The notes: a model not told the origin generated them from the sequence alone. Positions 23,542 to 37,611 are shown, counted from the first letter of the stretch. The stretch: 60,732 nucleotides of DNA from Caulobacter segnis (GCF_003243465.1 NZ_QFQZ01000020.1:1-60732), one strand, 5' to 3'. Numbers and translations are program-made.

Positions 23542-25424
23542 GCGGCGCGGGCCTCGGCCACGTCCCGCGCCAGGGTGAACTCCCCGACCCGTCGCGCCAG
23601 CTCCAGGGCTTCGGAGCGCAGGGAGTGGGTGGCGGCGGTCGTCTCCTCGACCATGGCGGCGTTCTGCTGGGTCACCTGGTCCATCTGGTTCACGGCGGTA
23701 TTGACCTGGCGCAGGCCCGTCGACTGTTCCTCGGACGAGCGGGCGATGTCGCCGACCAGGCCATGGACCCGGACCACCTCGCCGACGATCCGGCTGAGCG
23801 TCTCGCCCGTCCGGTTGACCAGCTCCACGCCGGAGGCGACCTGGGTTCCGGACTCGCTGATCAGCGCCTTGATCTCCTTGGCGGCTTCGGCCGAGCGCTG
23901 GGCCAGGGCCCGCACCTCCATCGCCACCACCGCGAAGCCCTTGCCGCTCTCGCCCGCCCGTGCGGCCTCGACCCCGGCGTTCAGCGCCAGCAGGTTGGTC
24001 TGGAAGGCGATCTCGTCGATGACCCCGATGATCTGGCCGATCTTCTCCGACGAGGCCTGGATCTGGCCCATGGCCGCAATGGCGCGCGAGACGATGTCGC
24101 TGGACTGCTCGGCGTCGGCCTTCGCCTGGCTGACGACGCTCGCGGCGGTGCGCGCGCCCTCGTTGGCCTTGTGGACGGTCGCGGCGATCTCGTCGAGGGC
24201 GGCGGCGGTCTCCTCCAGGCTGGCGGCCTGCTGCTCGGTGCGGCGCGACAGGTCGTCGGCGGCGCTGGCGATCTCCTCCGAGCCCGAGCGCATGTTGGCC
24301 GCGCTCTGGGTGATGGCGCCGAGCGTCTGGGCCAGGCGGACGATGGCGGCGTTGAAGTCGCCCCGCAGTTCCTCGTAGGCGGGCGGGAACGGCGTCTCCA
24401 GGCGCGTGGCCAGATCGCCCTCGGCGAGCCGGCCGAGACCTTGGGCCAGATTGCGGACCACCGCCTGGCGCTCGGCGTCGGCCTCCTCGCGTTGGCGGTC
24501 GGCGGCGCGACGCTCGCGCTCGTTGGCGTCCCGCTCGGCGTCCTGGTCGAGCCGCGCCTGGCGCCGGTCGAGCGCGGCCTGGCGGAACACGCCGATCGCG
24601 CGCGCCATGCCGCCCAGCTCGTCCTGCCGATTGCGGAAGGGAGGTTCGCGCTCATAGTCGCCGTCCGCCAGCCGTCCCATATAGCCGCCCAGCACCGACA
24701 GCGGCTGCAGAAGCCGGGCGCGGGTCAGCAGCACCGCCACAGCGCCCAGCGCGCAGGCCGCCAGCGCCGCGCCAATGGCCACGGTGATCGTCACGGTCTG
24801 CTGGCGCGAGAGGCCGCCCTCGATGGCGGCGTCGTGCTTGTCCTGGACGGTTTCGAGGGCCGCCAGCTCGTTGCGGGCGGCGTCCATGCGGCCGGCCAGA
24901 TTTTCGCTGGCCGCGTCGAACGAGCCCATCATCGCATTGCCGGCGTCCGAGCCGCCGGCGACATAGGCGCGGGCCATCCGCTGACCGGCCTCGTAATAGC
25001 CGGGGAAGGCGGCCTCGACGTCGGACAGCGCCTTGTCCATGCCCGGCGCGTTCAGCTCCCGCGCCAGGACGTGGATGCGGGCGGCGTCGCGGCGGAAGCC
25101 GGCGGCGTTCTTCTCGGCTTCCTCCCAGCCGTCGTCGAGCCCGTCGCGGCCGCGGGTCGCCGAGACGTCGGTCAGGAACTGCTGGACCTGCACGATCTCC
25201 AGCTGGATCTGCTTGGACAGCACGGCCAGCTCCAGCATCCGGGCGTTGGTGGCGTCATCGCGCGCCGACTCGACCTTGCGGGCCTCGTTCTGCATGTGAA
25301 CCATGGCCGCTCCGCCGCCGGCGCTGAGCACGCAGAACAGGCTCAGGCTGCCGATCAACAGGGTGATGAAACGCTCCAACCGGCGCGCGGAGGCCGCCGC
25401 CGGTCCCTTGGACGTGTCGCTCAT
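23538..25424 (-). CDS. Methyl-accepting chemotaxis protein
   Basis: A 628-residue chemoreceptor. TM1 is at about residues 18-40, a helical periplasmic domain (about 42-200, SKQIQLEIVQVQQFLTDVSATRG) follows, TM2 is at about 202-225, then HAMP (LSVLGGYMGRLADGDY), a second HAMP-like segment (LGRLAEGDLATRL) and the signalling domain with EIAFQTNLLALNAGVEAARAGE. The periplasmic domain is of the 4HB class and its ligand is unknown. The ATG at 25424 gives MSDTSKGPAAA; a TTG at 25454 with AGGAG upstream is an alternative start. It is divergent from the M48 protease. Confidence 0.88.
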   Translation of the reverse strand: MSDTSKGPAAASARRLERFITLLIGSLSLFCVLSAGGGAAMVHMQNEARKVESARDDATNARMLELAVLSKQIQLEIVQVQQFLTDVSATRGRDGLDDGWEEAEKNAAGFRRDAARIHVLARELNAPGMDKALSDVEAAFPGYYEAGQRMARAYVAGGSDAGNAMMGSFDAASENLAGRMDAARNELAALETVQDKHDAAIEGGLSRQQTVTITVAIGAALAACALGAVAVLLTRARLLQPLSVLGGYMGRLADGDYEREPPFRNRQDELGGMARAIGVFRQAALDRRQARLDQDAERDANERERRAADRQREEADAERQAVVRNLAQGLGRLAEGDLATRLETPFPPAYEELRGDFNAAIVRLAQTLGAITQSAANMRSGSEEIASAADDLSRRTEQQAASLEETAAALDEIAATVHKANEGARTAASVVSQAKADAEQSSDIVSRAIAAMGQIQASSEKIGQIIGVIDEIAFQTNLLALNAGVEAARAGESGKGFAVVAMEVRALAQRSAEAAKEIKALISESGTQVASGVELVNRTGETLSRIVGEVVRVHGLVGDIARSSEEQSTGLRQVNTAVNQMDQVTQQNAAMVEETTAATHSLRSEALELARRVGEFTLARDVAEARAA

Positions 25425-25685
25425 GTACGCGGTCCGTATTTTCTTCTGCCCCAACTTGCTCCTGGTATCTATTTCGCACGCTTAATAAGCCGTGGAGACG
25501 CCATTACAGTCGAACTCATATTAGGGATCGCCGAAAACTATGCGCTCTTAAGATGAGCGGGGGTGCGACATCTTGCGCTCAACTTCAATCTTGGGTGGAC
25601 GCCGTCGCCTCGTGCGGGCGGTTGCGCCCCCCGCCTCCACCATGGATAAGCTTGTGTCGTGTTGGAAACATTCGTCGCCGAGACC

Positions 25686-26456
25686 ATGGCCCCTGTACGC
25701 CGCCTGACCCTGCCGCTGCTTCTCGCCGCCGCGACGGCGCTGGGGGGCTGCGCCTATAACGCCGACCTCGGTCGCGACCAGCTGCTGATCGTCAATGACG
25801 ACAGCCTGGCCCGCGATGGCGAGAAGGCCTGGGCCGACACGCTGCGGACGGCCTACATCTCCAAGGAGCCGCGCAAGAACGAGCGCGTGCGCGCCGTTGG
25901 CCAGCGGGTGATCGACGCGGCCGGGTTGTCGAACCGGCCGTGGGACTATGCGGTGTTCCTGGACGAGGCCCCCAACGCCTTCGTGCTGCCCGGCGGCCAC
26001 GTCGGGGTGACGGTGGGCCTGCTGTCGATGGTCCAGAACGACGACCAGCTGGCGGCCGTGATCGGCCACGAGGCCGGCCACGTCGTCGCCCACCACGCCG
26101 CCGAGCGCGCCTCGCAGCAGACGACCGCCAAGGTGCTGCTGGGCATCGCGGGCGCGGCGACGGGCGGAAGCGACCTAGGCAAGCTGCTCAAGGACCACGG
26201 CGACGATGCGGCCAAGTACGGCGTGCTGCTGCCGTTCTCGCGCAAGCAGGAGCTGGAGGCCGACCGCCTGGGCGTCGACTTCATGCAGCGCGCCGGCTAC
26301 CGCCCGCGCGAGGCGGTCAAGCTGTGGGAGAACATGCAGGCCATGGACCAGGCCAAGGGCGCGGCGGGCGCCGGCGGCGATCTTGGCTCGACCCACCCGT
26401 CGGACGCGGTGCGGATCCAGGCCCTGGAACGATATCTGGCGAGCAAGGGCTGGTAG
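25686..26456 (+). CDS. M48 family metalloprotease, lipoprotein
   Basis: Periplasmic zinc protease of 256 residues. The N-terminus MAPVRRLTLPLLLAAATALGGC ends in a lipobox, so it is lipid-anchored. The catalytic HEXXH is HEAGHVVAHHAAER near residue 123, and ELEADRLGVDFMQRAGY supplies the downstream glutamate ligand. FVLPGGHVGVTVGLL is the typical M48 strand. It resembles the BepA/LoiP group that removes misfolded outer-membrane proteins (inference). A GTG 9 codons upstream is possible, but the lipobox distance favours 25686. clpB follows 96 bp downstream. Confidence 0.9.
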   Translation: MAPVRRLTLPLLLAAATALGGCAYNADLGRDQLLIVNDDSLARDGEKAWADTLRTAYISKEPRKNERVRAVGQRVIDAAGLSNRPWDYAVFLDEAPNAFVLPGGHVGVTVGLLSMVQNDDQLAAVIGHEAGHVVAHHAAERASQQTTAKVLLGIAGAATGGSDLGKLLKDHGDDAAKYGVLLPFSRKQELEADRLGVDFMQRAGYRPREAVKLWENMQAMDQAKGAAGAGGDLGSTHPSDAVRIQALERYLASKGW

Positions 26457-26507
26457 GCCTTGTGTGGCCGATCAGCCACACCTAAATGCCCCTCAGGACG
26501 CGTTGTG

Positions 26508-26532
26508 CTTGATCAAGGCGACGCGTCCCGAT
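26508..26532 (+). promoter_or_regulatory. Sigma-32-like heat-shock promoter of clpB
   Basis: CTTGAT (26508-26513) and CCCGAT (26527-26532), 13 bp apart, resemble the heat-shock consensus CTTGAA-N13-17-CCCCAT. They lie about 20 bp upstream of the clpB ATG, giving a very short leader with GGAAGGGG as ribosome binding site. Confidence 0.5.
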
Positions 26533-26552
26533 CCGCCTAGGAAGGGGACATT

Positions 26553-29132
<2,580 letters not shown>

Positions 29133-29142
29133 GGATAGGCGA

Positions 29143-29190
29143 GCCCCTCCCTCTTCGTGAGAGCGAGGGGCCCATCGCCTTTGGCGATGG
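29143..29190 (+). terminator. Tandem hairpins after clpB
   Basis: Two stems lie side by side: GCCCCTC/GAGGGGC (29143-29149 with 29165-29171) and CCATCGCC-TTT-GGCGATGG (29172-29190). They are followed by G-rich rather than T-rich sequence, so they may be an intergenic repeat element or a rho-dependent 3' end. Confidence 0.5.
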
Positions 29191-29291
29191 GGGGGAGGTT
29201 TCACCGCCCCCCAGGGTAGGATGGGGCAAACAGCCGTTTGACGGCCTCCACGCCGCCGCCTAGCTTCCCTCCAAACAGAGGGAGAGACGCC

Positions 29292-30347
29292 ATGGGCTGG
29301 GACCTGCTGGTCGCCAAGGACGACCTGCGCCGCGCCGAGATCCGCGAGACCGCGCCCGCGCCGCTGGCCGAGGGCGAGGTCCGGCTGGCCATCGAGAGCT
29401 TCGCCCTGACGGCCAACAACATCACCTATGCCGTGTTCGGCGAGATGATGCGCTACTGGGATTTCTTCCCGGCGCCGGAGGGTTTTGGCCGGGTGCCGGT
29501 CTGGGGCCACGCGCGGGTCGAGGAGAGCGCCCATCCCGAGATCGCCGTGGGCCAGCGCTTCTACGGCTATTGGCCGATGTCGACGCACCTGACGGTGCAG
29601 GCCAGGGCCGGCAAGAGCGGCTTCCTGGACGCCGCGCCGCATCGCCAGCCTATGGCCGTGATCTACAACCAGTACGCCGCGGTCGGCGACGAGGAGCCGC
29701 TCGAGGCTTATCGCGCCCTGCTGCAGCCCTTGTTCATGACCTCGTTCCTGATCGAGGACCAGCTTGAGGAGGCCGGCTTCCACGGCGCCCAGAGCGTGGT
29801 GCTGTCCAGCGCCTCGTCCAAGACCGCCATCGCCCTGGCGGCGCTCTTGAAGCAGCGCGGCGCGGTCAAGGTGGTCGGCCTGACCTCGCCGCGCAACAAG
29901 GGCTTCGTCGAGGGGCTGGGCTTCTATGACCAGGTCGTCCTCTACGACGACATCGCCACGGCGCCGATCGCCGCGCCGGCCGTGTTCGTCGACTTCGCGG
30001 GCGACAGCCCGGTGCTGGGCGCGGTCCATAACCGGTTCCGCGACGATCTGGCGGCCTCGATCCTGGTCGGCGGCACCCACTGGGAGGTCCCGCGCGTCCA
30101 GGCGGCGCTGCCCGGCCCGACGCCGGCCTTCTTCTTCGCCCCCGACCGCATCGCCAAGCGCCGCCAGGACTGGGCCGGCGGCGAGTTCGAGCAACGCTAC
30201 GGCGCGGCCTGGACGCCGTTCGTGGCGGACGCGGCGCGGTGGTTGACGGTGAAGGAAGGCCAGGGACCGGAGGCGATCCGCGCGGCGTACCTGGTGCAGG
30301 TCGAAGGCGGGACGGCGGCGGATGTGGGGGTGGTGTTGCGGCCTTAG
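29292..30347 (+). CDS. DUF2855 family protein
   Basis: A 351-residue protein of the MDR/oxidoreductase-like DUF2855 family. Recognisable blocks are ESFALTANNITYAVFGEMMRYWDFFPAP, RVPVWGHARVEES, GQRFYGYWPMSTHL, VVLSSASSKTAIALAALLKQRG (a Rossmann-like strand-helix) and FFFAPDRIAKRRQDWAGGEFEQR. The enzymatic activity is unknown. The ATG at 29292 has a GGGAGAG site. A second, decayed copy of its 3' end lies 1,091 bp downstream (31263-31438), with an Abi-type gene in between. Confidence 0.85.
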   Translation: MGWDLLVAKDDLRRAEIRETAPAPLAEGEVRLAIESFALTANNITYAVFGEMMRYWDFFPAPEGFGRVPVWGHARVEESAHPEIAVGQRFYGYWPMSTHLTVQARAGKSGFLDAAPHRQPMAVIYNQYAAVGDEEPLEAYRALLQPLFMTSFLIEDQLEEAGFHGAQSVVLSSASSKTAIALAALLKQRGAVKVVGLTSPRNKGFVEGLGFYDQVVLYDDIATAPIAAPAVFVDFAGDSPVLGAVHNRFRDDLAASILVGGTHWEVPRVQAALPGPTPAFFFAPDRIAKRRQDWAGGEFEQRYGAAWTPFVADAARWLTVKEGQGPEAIRAAYLVQVEGGTAADVGVVLRP

Positions 30348-30380
30348 GAGGAGGGATCGGTCGAGAGGCCGGGGAAGCCC

Positions 30381-31034
30381 TCAGTCCTGGGCGTCGCGGG
30401 CCAGCAACGCTCCTTCGGCAGGATAGACGGCGTCGAACCGATCCAGATCTTGGCTCCAGTCAAAGGCGGGCGGCGACAGCCAAAGCGTCAGCTCGCGCAG
30501 CTGGCGATGATGGCGCTGGAGATCCCAGTGCAGAATCGGCTCGTGATGGGCGATCCTGTTTCGTAGAAGCCGGATCTGGGTCAGCGGCCGCGAGAAGTCC
30601 TTGCGCGCAAGGCCCTTGCCTTCGCGGGTGGCGATGAACCGCAGGGTCGAGCGCCAGAGGTCCTCGTAGGCGGGGCTGAACATCGCCGTCCAGAAGCTGA
30701 AGCTCAGGGCCGCGACCACGCGACCGGCGGTGGGCTCCTTGCCGTTGGCCTCGATCTCGGCGATCGCGTCGGCGACCTGGGCCGTCTGGTGCTGGGCCTT
30801 TATGAGCGCGGGGTCCCGGGACCAGCGCTCGCCGTACTTGGTCGACATCACCGTGTGGATGCGGTTGCGCAGGCTGATCTCCAGGGTCTGGAGCGCGATA
30901 TAGAGCGCTTCAGAGACCTGGGTGTTGAGCGTGTAGAGCCTCAAGGCCTGCTCCCGATCGCCGCCCGCCCAGGCGACGTAGCGGCCGAACCGTTCCAGCG
31001 AGAGCGCAGCCTCCATGTCGTCGATCCGCGCCAT
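30381..31034 (-). CDS. Abi-like HEPN protein (AbiD/AbiF, Abi_2 family)
   Basis: A 217-residue all-helical protein. The start (LSLERFGRYVAWAGGDREQALRLYTLN) and TLEISLRNRIHTVM are typical of Abi_2 proteins from phage abortive-infection systems. Near residue 158, RNRIAHHEPI gives an R-X4-H motif, the putative RNase active site of HEPN domains. Phage defence is a family-based inference. It sits between an intact DUF2855 gene and a decayed copy of that gene's 3' end, with an AT-richer upstream region, which points to acquisition by recombination. No second defence gene is adjacent. Confidence 0.82.
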   Translation of the reverse strand: MARIDDMEAALSLERFGRYVAWAGGDREQALRLYTLNTQVSEALYIALQTLEISLRNRIHTVMSTKYGERWSRDPALIKAQHQTAQVADAIAEIEANGKEPTAGRVVAALSFSFWTAMFSPAYEDLWRSTLRFIATREGKGLARKDFSRPLTQIRLLRNRIAHHEPILHWDLQRHHRQLRELTLWLSPPAFDWSQDLDRFDAVYPAEGALLARDAQD

Positions 31035-31060
31035 GGCTCAGCCCATTCTTGCAACGGGGT

Positions 31061-31093
31061 GGGGTGTCATTTATATCCACCTGTGGACACCCC
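31061..31093. promoter_or_regulatory. Dyad in the promoter region of the Abi-like gene
   Basis: GGGGTGTC (31061-31068) pairs with GACACCCC (31086-31093). Between them lie a smaller palindrome, CCACCTGTGG, and on the minus strand TATAAAT (31075-31069), a good -10-like element about 35 bp before the ATG. A repressor bound here would cover the -10. Confidence 0.5.
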
Positions 31094-31262
31094 GGTTTCG
31101 CCTCTGCGCCAGCATGCGGCCGGGGTAATTCATTTTCGGGCCTTGTTAGTCACGCTTGCCCGCCGGGTTCGCCCCGGCGGATGATGTTGTTGTTGGCTTA
31201 CTCTAGGTTGTAGAGCGGTCTGGGCCAACGGAAATTTTCTCGATTGGGTTGTGTTCTGGTCT
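31094..31262. other. AT-richer spacer upstream of the Abi-like gene
   Basis: Noncoding stretch with noticeably lower GC than its neighbours (for example 31180-31260). It contains a short GC hairpin, CCGCCGGG/CCCCGGCGG, near 31160-31181. No gene is seen. Confidence 0.5.
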
Positions 31263-31438
31263 GAGTTCTTCTTCGTCCCCCTTATCGCCTAGAAGCCGCC
31301 CTGAAGCCTTTCGTGGCTGACGCGCCACGCTGACTGACGGTGAAGGAGGGGCGGGGGGCGGAGGCGATCCGCGCGGCCTATCTCGAGCAGGTCGACGGCG
31401 GAACGGCGGCGGATGTGGGGGTGGTGTTGCGGCCGTAG
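31263..31438 (+). pseudogene. Decayed 3' fragment of a DUF2855 gene
   Basis: Positions 31310-31438 align without gaps to 30219-30347 of the intact DUF2855 gene. I count 18 differences in 129 bp, about 86% identity. The fragment reads FVADAPR, then a stop where the intact gene has Trp, then LTVKEGRGAEAIRAAYLEQV and the same C-terminus ending VGVVLRP. Upstream, 31263-31292 still resembles the FFFAPDRIA block (EFFFVP-LIA), with an internal deletion. Many differences are at third codon positions, so the copy diverged while functional and decayed later. Confidence 0.85.
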
Positions 31439-31444
31439 GGAGCG

Positions 31445-32149
31445 CTATGCCGCGACCCGGCCGTCCTCGTCCAGGGTCACCCCCAACCGCTCGCGCAGCG
31501 CCTGGGCGCCGTCGATCGTCAACCGCACCGCGCGTCCCTTCGGCTCCAGGGTCAGCCACCCACGGGCGGTCATCGCGGCCAACAGCTTCACGCCCAGCGG
31601 GCCTGCCAGGTGATGACGGCGCTCGGTCCAGTCCAGGCATTGGCGGGCGACGCCGCGCGATGAGCGCAGGCCTCCGACCGATACCCCCAGGTCTTCGAAC
31701 CAGGCGAGGCCGTCCGGCGTGACGTCATACAGCTTGTCGGCGGCGGGGCGCAGCAGGTGGCGGGCCACCAGCGCTTCGCAGACCCGCACGCCCAGGCGGC
31801 CGGCCAGATGGCCGTAGCAGCAGCGGGCGTCGCGAAGGGCGCGAGCCTTGGCCGAGCGAGGCGTCTCCAGGGACCGCACCGGCGCGGCCAGGACCGACAG
31901 GGCCTCCAGGGCGTGAGCGACCTCGGCCGAGGCCAGGCGGTAGTAGCGGTGGCGGCCTTCACGTTCGACGGTCAGGAGGCCGCCATCGACCAGCTTGGAC
32001 AGGTGATTGCTGGCCGCCTGGGCGGTGACGCCGGCGGCCCAGGCCAAGGCGCTGGCGGGCTGGGCCCGACCGTCCTGCAGGGCCTGAAGCATCGCCGCGC
32101 GGGTCGTGTCGCCAATCAGGGCGGCGGGGGTGGCGATATTGGCGTCCAT
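31445..32149 (-). CDS. ArsR-type winged-helix transcriptional regulator
   Basis: A 234-residue regulator. The wHTH at about residues 10-85 reads IGDTTRAAMLQALQDGRAQPASALAWAAGVTAQAASNHLSKLVDGGLLTVEREGRHRYYRLA, an ArsR pattern without the metal-binding cysteines of ArsR/SmtB. The C-terminal part (GRLGVRVCEALVARHLL, CLDWTERRHHLAGPLG) is shared by a longer ArsR subgroup. It is divergent from an MFS exporter, 83 bp away, which is its probable target. Confidence 0.87.
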   Translation of the reverse strand: MDANIATPAALIGDTTRAAMLQALQDGRAQPASALAWAAGVTAQAASNHLSKLVDGGLLTVEREGRHRYYRLASAEVAHALEALSVLAAPVRSLETPRSAKARALRDARCCYGHLAGRLGVRVCEALVARHLLRPAADKLYDVTPDGLAWFEDLGVSVGGLRSSRGVARQCLDWTERRHHLAGPLGVKLLAAMTARGWLTLEPKGRAVRLTIDGAQALRERLGVTLDEDGRVAA

Positions 32150-32232
32150 GTCGCCACTCTAGACCCGATCGACGCGGAATGGTTCATCGGCGCGTGTAAC
32201 ATCGTCTCGCCGCGTCCAGGCAAAGGCGGAGC

Positions 32233-33585
32233 ATGACCACCGCGCCCTCCCGTCTCCCCTGGATCACCGCCGCCGCCAGCTTCGGCTTCTTCGTCACCCA
32301 ACTGGACGTGACGATCGTCAATGTGGCGCTGGATGCGATCGGACGCACCTTCGAAGCCTCGACCGCCCAGCTACAGTGGTTGGTCGACGCCTATGTGCTG
32401 GCCTTGGCGGCGATGCTGCTGTCGGCCGGGGCGATCGGTGACCGGGTCGGGCCGCGCCGCGCCTTCGTGGCCGGCCTCCTGCTGTTTGGCCTGACCTCCG
32501 CCGCCTGCGGCTTCGCACCTGATCCCTTGGCGCTGATCGCGGCGCGCGCGGCGCAAGGCGCGGCGGGCGCGTTGCTGATCCCGCCCTCGCTGGCCCTGAT
32601 CGCCCACGCGGCGGACGGCGACGCCCGGCGGCGCGCCGCGGCCGTGGGGTGGTGGACCGCCGCCGGCGGGGTGTCGATCGCCGCCGGGCCTGTGCTGGGC
32701 GGCCTGCTGGTCGAGGTCGTCGGATGGCGCTGGGTGTTTCTGGTGAACCTGCCGATCTGCGTGTTGGGCGCGGTCCTGACCCTGGCGGTCGCCCCGCCGA
32801 CTCCGGCCAAGCCAAGAGTTTCGCTGGACCTGCCCGGCCAGGCTCTCGCGGTCGGCGCGGTCTTGCTCCTGGTTGGCGGGCTGATCGAGGGCGGCCATCG
32901 CGGCTGGACCGGCGGGCCGCTGGCGACCCTGTTCGCTGGCCTGGCCCTGGCGGGAGGCTTCGTGCTGTTCGAGCGCCGAACGCCGCATCCGGCCATGCCC
33001 CTGGACGTCTTTCGCCAGCGTCCCGCCTGGACCGCGCTGGTGGTCGGCCCGGCGCTGAACTTCACCTACTACGGTCTGATCTTCGTCCTCAGCCTCTATA
33101 TGCTGCGCGCCCTGCATTGGTCGCCCAGCCAGGCGGGCGTGGCGTTCCTGCCGCTGACGGCGACCTTCATCGTGTCGAACCTCTTGAGCGGGGGCCTCGT
33201 CGCCAGGTTCGGCCCCCGCGTGGTGACGGCGGGCGGCGCGCTGATCGCGGCGGGCGGCTATGGGCTAACGGCGCGGTTGGGCGCGGGAAGCGGTCTTGCC
33301 GAGATGCTGCCCGGCTTCGCGCTGATCCCGGGCGGCATGGGGCTGGCGATTCCAGCACTCACCAGCGGCCTGCTGGCCAGCGTCGATCGCCACGACGCCG
33401 GAGCGGCCTCGGGCGCGCTGAACGCCTGTCGCCAGGTGGGTGGCGCGGCGGGCGTGGCGATCTTCGGCGCGCTGGCGGGCGCGGACGTGGTGGCGGGCCT
33501 CCGGCTGTCGGCGATCAGCGCGGCGGCGTTGCTGGTCGGCGCCGCCCTGATCGTTCTTCGCTCGCGCGCGAAGAGGGGGACGTAA
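32233..33585 (+). CDS. MFS drug transporter, DHA2 (EmrB/QacA) family
   Basis: A 450-residue membrane protein with about 12-14 TM helices. Motif D1-like TQLDVTIVNVALDAIGRTF is in TM1, AQLQWLVDAYVLALAAMLLSAGAIGDRVGPRRAF contains motif A, and motif C lies around AGGVSIAAGPVLGGLLVEVVGWRWVFLVNLPI. This is the pattern of proton-driven multidrug exporters. The divergent ArsR-type gene suggests substrate-induced expression. The start is just upstream of TM1. Substrates are unknown. Confidence 0.9.
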   Translation: MTTAPSRLPWITAAASFGFFVTQLDVTIVNVALDAIGRTFEASTAQLQWLVDAYVLALAAMLLSAGAIGDRVGPRRAFVAGLLLFGLTSAACGFAPDPLALIAARAAQGAAGALLIPPSLALIAHAADGDARRRAAAVGWWTAAGGVSIAAGPVLGGLLVEVVGWRWVFLVNLPICVLGAVLTLAVAPPTPAKPRVSLDLPGQALAVGAVLLLVGGLIEGGHRGWTGGPLATLFAGLALAGGFVLFERRTPHPAMPLDVFRQRPAWTALVVGPALNFTYYGLIFVLSLYMLRALHWSPSQAGVAFLPLTATFIVSNLLSGGLVARFGPRVVTAGGALIAAGGYGLTARLGAGSGLAEMLPGFALIPGGMGLAIPALTSGLLASVDRHDAGAASGALNACRQVGGAAGVAIFGALAGADVVAGLRLSAISAAALLVGAALIVLRSRAKRGT

Positions 33586-33617
33586 AAACGCCCGCCCTGG
33601 TCTCCCGGGGCGGGCGT
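33584..33617 (-). terminator. Intrinsic terminator of secA (possibly bidirectional)
   Basis: ACGCCCGCCC (33588-33597) pairs with GGGCGGGCGT (33608-33617). On the minus strand the stem is followed by a run of five T residues (plus-strand AAAAA at 33584-33588). It lies between the convergent MFS and secA genes. Confidence 0.85.
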
Positions 33618-33640
33618 CTTCGTATCAGTTCAGCTCAAGC

Positions 33641-36409
<2,769 letters not shown>

Positions 36410-36610
36410 GTAGAGGAAATCCGGAGCGATTATTATTAAGGCCGGCGCAAAGGCTTTGGCGGCCTCGACTACGGGGTTTTCGGGGCGTGTTGACCGACGG
36501 AAAAACCGCTCGACTTGCACGCGCGCGAGACTTAAGCACCGGTCAAAGGCCTGTCAACGCGACGGGTTTCTGACCAGTCCCCTAAGGTTTCACGGAAACA
36601 GGCAGCGCGC

Positions 36611-37600
36611 ATGGCGAATACGCAGGGCCGGGCAACGGGTGGACAAGGCGGTTTCTTCTCCCTCGGCGGCGTCGGTCTGGCGGTCGCGATGGCGCTTATG
36701 GTCGTCGCCTGTGGCCAGAACAAGGTCGCCGAGCGCCCGCCCGAGCCCGGCGACACGGCCGTGGCCCGCGTCAACGGCCAGGTGATCTGGGCCAGCGACG
36801 TCAAGCGCGAGGCCGTCGCCCAAGGCCTGATCAGCGAGGGCGAGCCGCTGGACGTCTCCAGCGAGGTGTTCCGCCAGCGCCTCGACGAGGTCATCGACCA
36901 GAAGCTGCTGGCCGCCGAGGCCATCAAGCGCAAGATCGACAAGGAGCCGGTGGCCCAGCGCCGCCTGGCCGCCGCTCGCGAGCGGATCCTGGGCGACATG
37001 CTGGTCGAGGGCGTGGTCGAGAAGGCCGTCACCGAAGACGCCATCCGCAAGCTCTACGCCGAGCAGCAGAAGCTCTCGAAGCGCTCGGAAGAGATTCGCG
37101 CCCGCCAGATCATCGTCGGCAACCAGGCCGAGGCCGAGAGCGTCAAGAAGCTGCTGGCCTCCGGCGCCTCGTTCGACGCCCTGGCCATGGAGCGCTCGAC
37201 CGACCAGGCCACCCGCTTCAACGGCGGCGACCTGGGCTATTTCACCCTGGACGTCATGCCCGAAGCCTATGGCGTGGCCCTGAAGGACGCCCAGAAGGGC
37301 GCCCTGGTCGGCCCGTTCGCGGCCGAGGGCGGCTGGGTGCTGGTCAAGGTCGAGGACAAGCGCGTCGAGGAGCCGATCACGCTGGAGGCCGCCCGTCCGC
37401 AGATCGTGCGCTTCCTGACCTATGACCAGGTCCGCGACATCCTCGAGAAGCTGCGCGGCTCGGCCAAGGTCGAGATGCTGATCGGCAAGCCCCAGGACGC
37501 CCCGATCAACGGGCCCCAGGAGCCGGCCTCCGCCCCCGCCGACATTCCGGGCGGCCCGCCGGCCTCGGCGCCGCCTCCCGTTCAACCCGCCAAGAAGTAG
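36611..37600 (+). CDS. PpiC/parvulin-type peptidylprolyl isomerase, lipoprotein-like
   Basis: A 329-residue periplasmic foldase. The N-terminal hydrophobic stretch ends VVACGQNK, consistent with a lipobox Cys at about residue 34. A SurA-like N-terminal region follows (ARVNGQVIWASDVKREAVAQG), then the parvulin domain at about 155-260 (IRARQIIVGNQAEAESVKKLLASGASFDALA, NGGDLGYFTLDVMPEAY). The C-terminus is Pro/Ala-rich. It probably assists folding of secreted proteins next to the SecA gene. argJ follows 11 bp downstream, suggesting one transcript. Confidence 0.87.
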   Translation: MANTQGRATGGQGGFFSLGGVGLAVAMALMVVACGQNKVAERPPEPGDTAVARVNGQVIWASDVKREAVAQGLISEGEPLDVSSEVFRQRLDEVIDQKLLAAEAIKRKIDKEPVAQRRLAAARERILGDMLVEGVVEKAVTEDAIRKLYAEQQKLSKRSEEIRARQIIVGNQAEAESVKKLLASGASFDALAMERSTDQATRFNGGDLGYFTLDVMPEAYGVALKDAQKGALVGPFAAEGGWVLVKVEDKRVEEPITLEAARPQIVRFLTYDQVRDILEKLRGSAKVEMLIGKPQDAPINGPQEPASAPADIPGGPPASAPPPVQPAKK

Positions 37601-37611
37601 ACGCGGTTCCC

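Noticed and set aside
31035..31262. Short antitoxin gene upstream of the Abi-like gene
   Set aside because: The short frames here lack a ribosome binding site and coding-like codon use.
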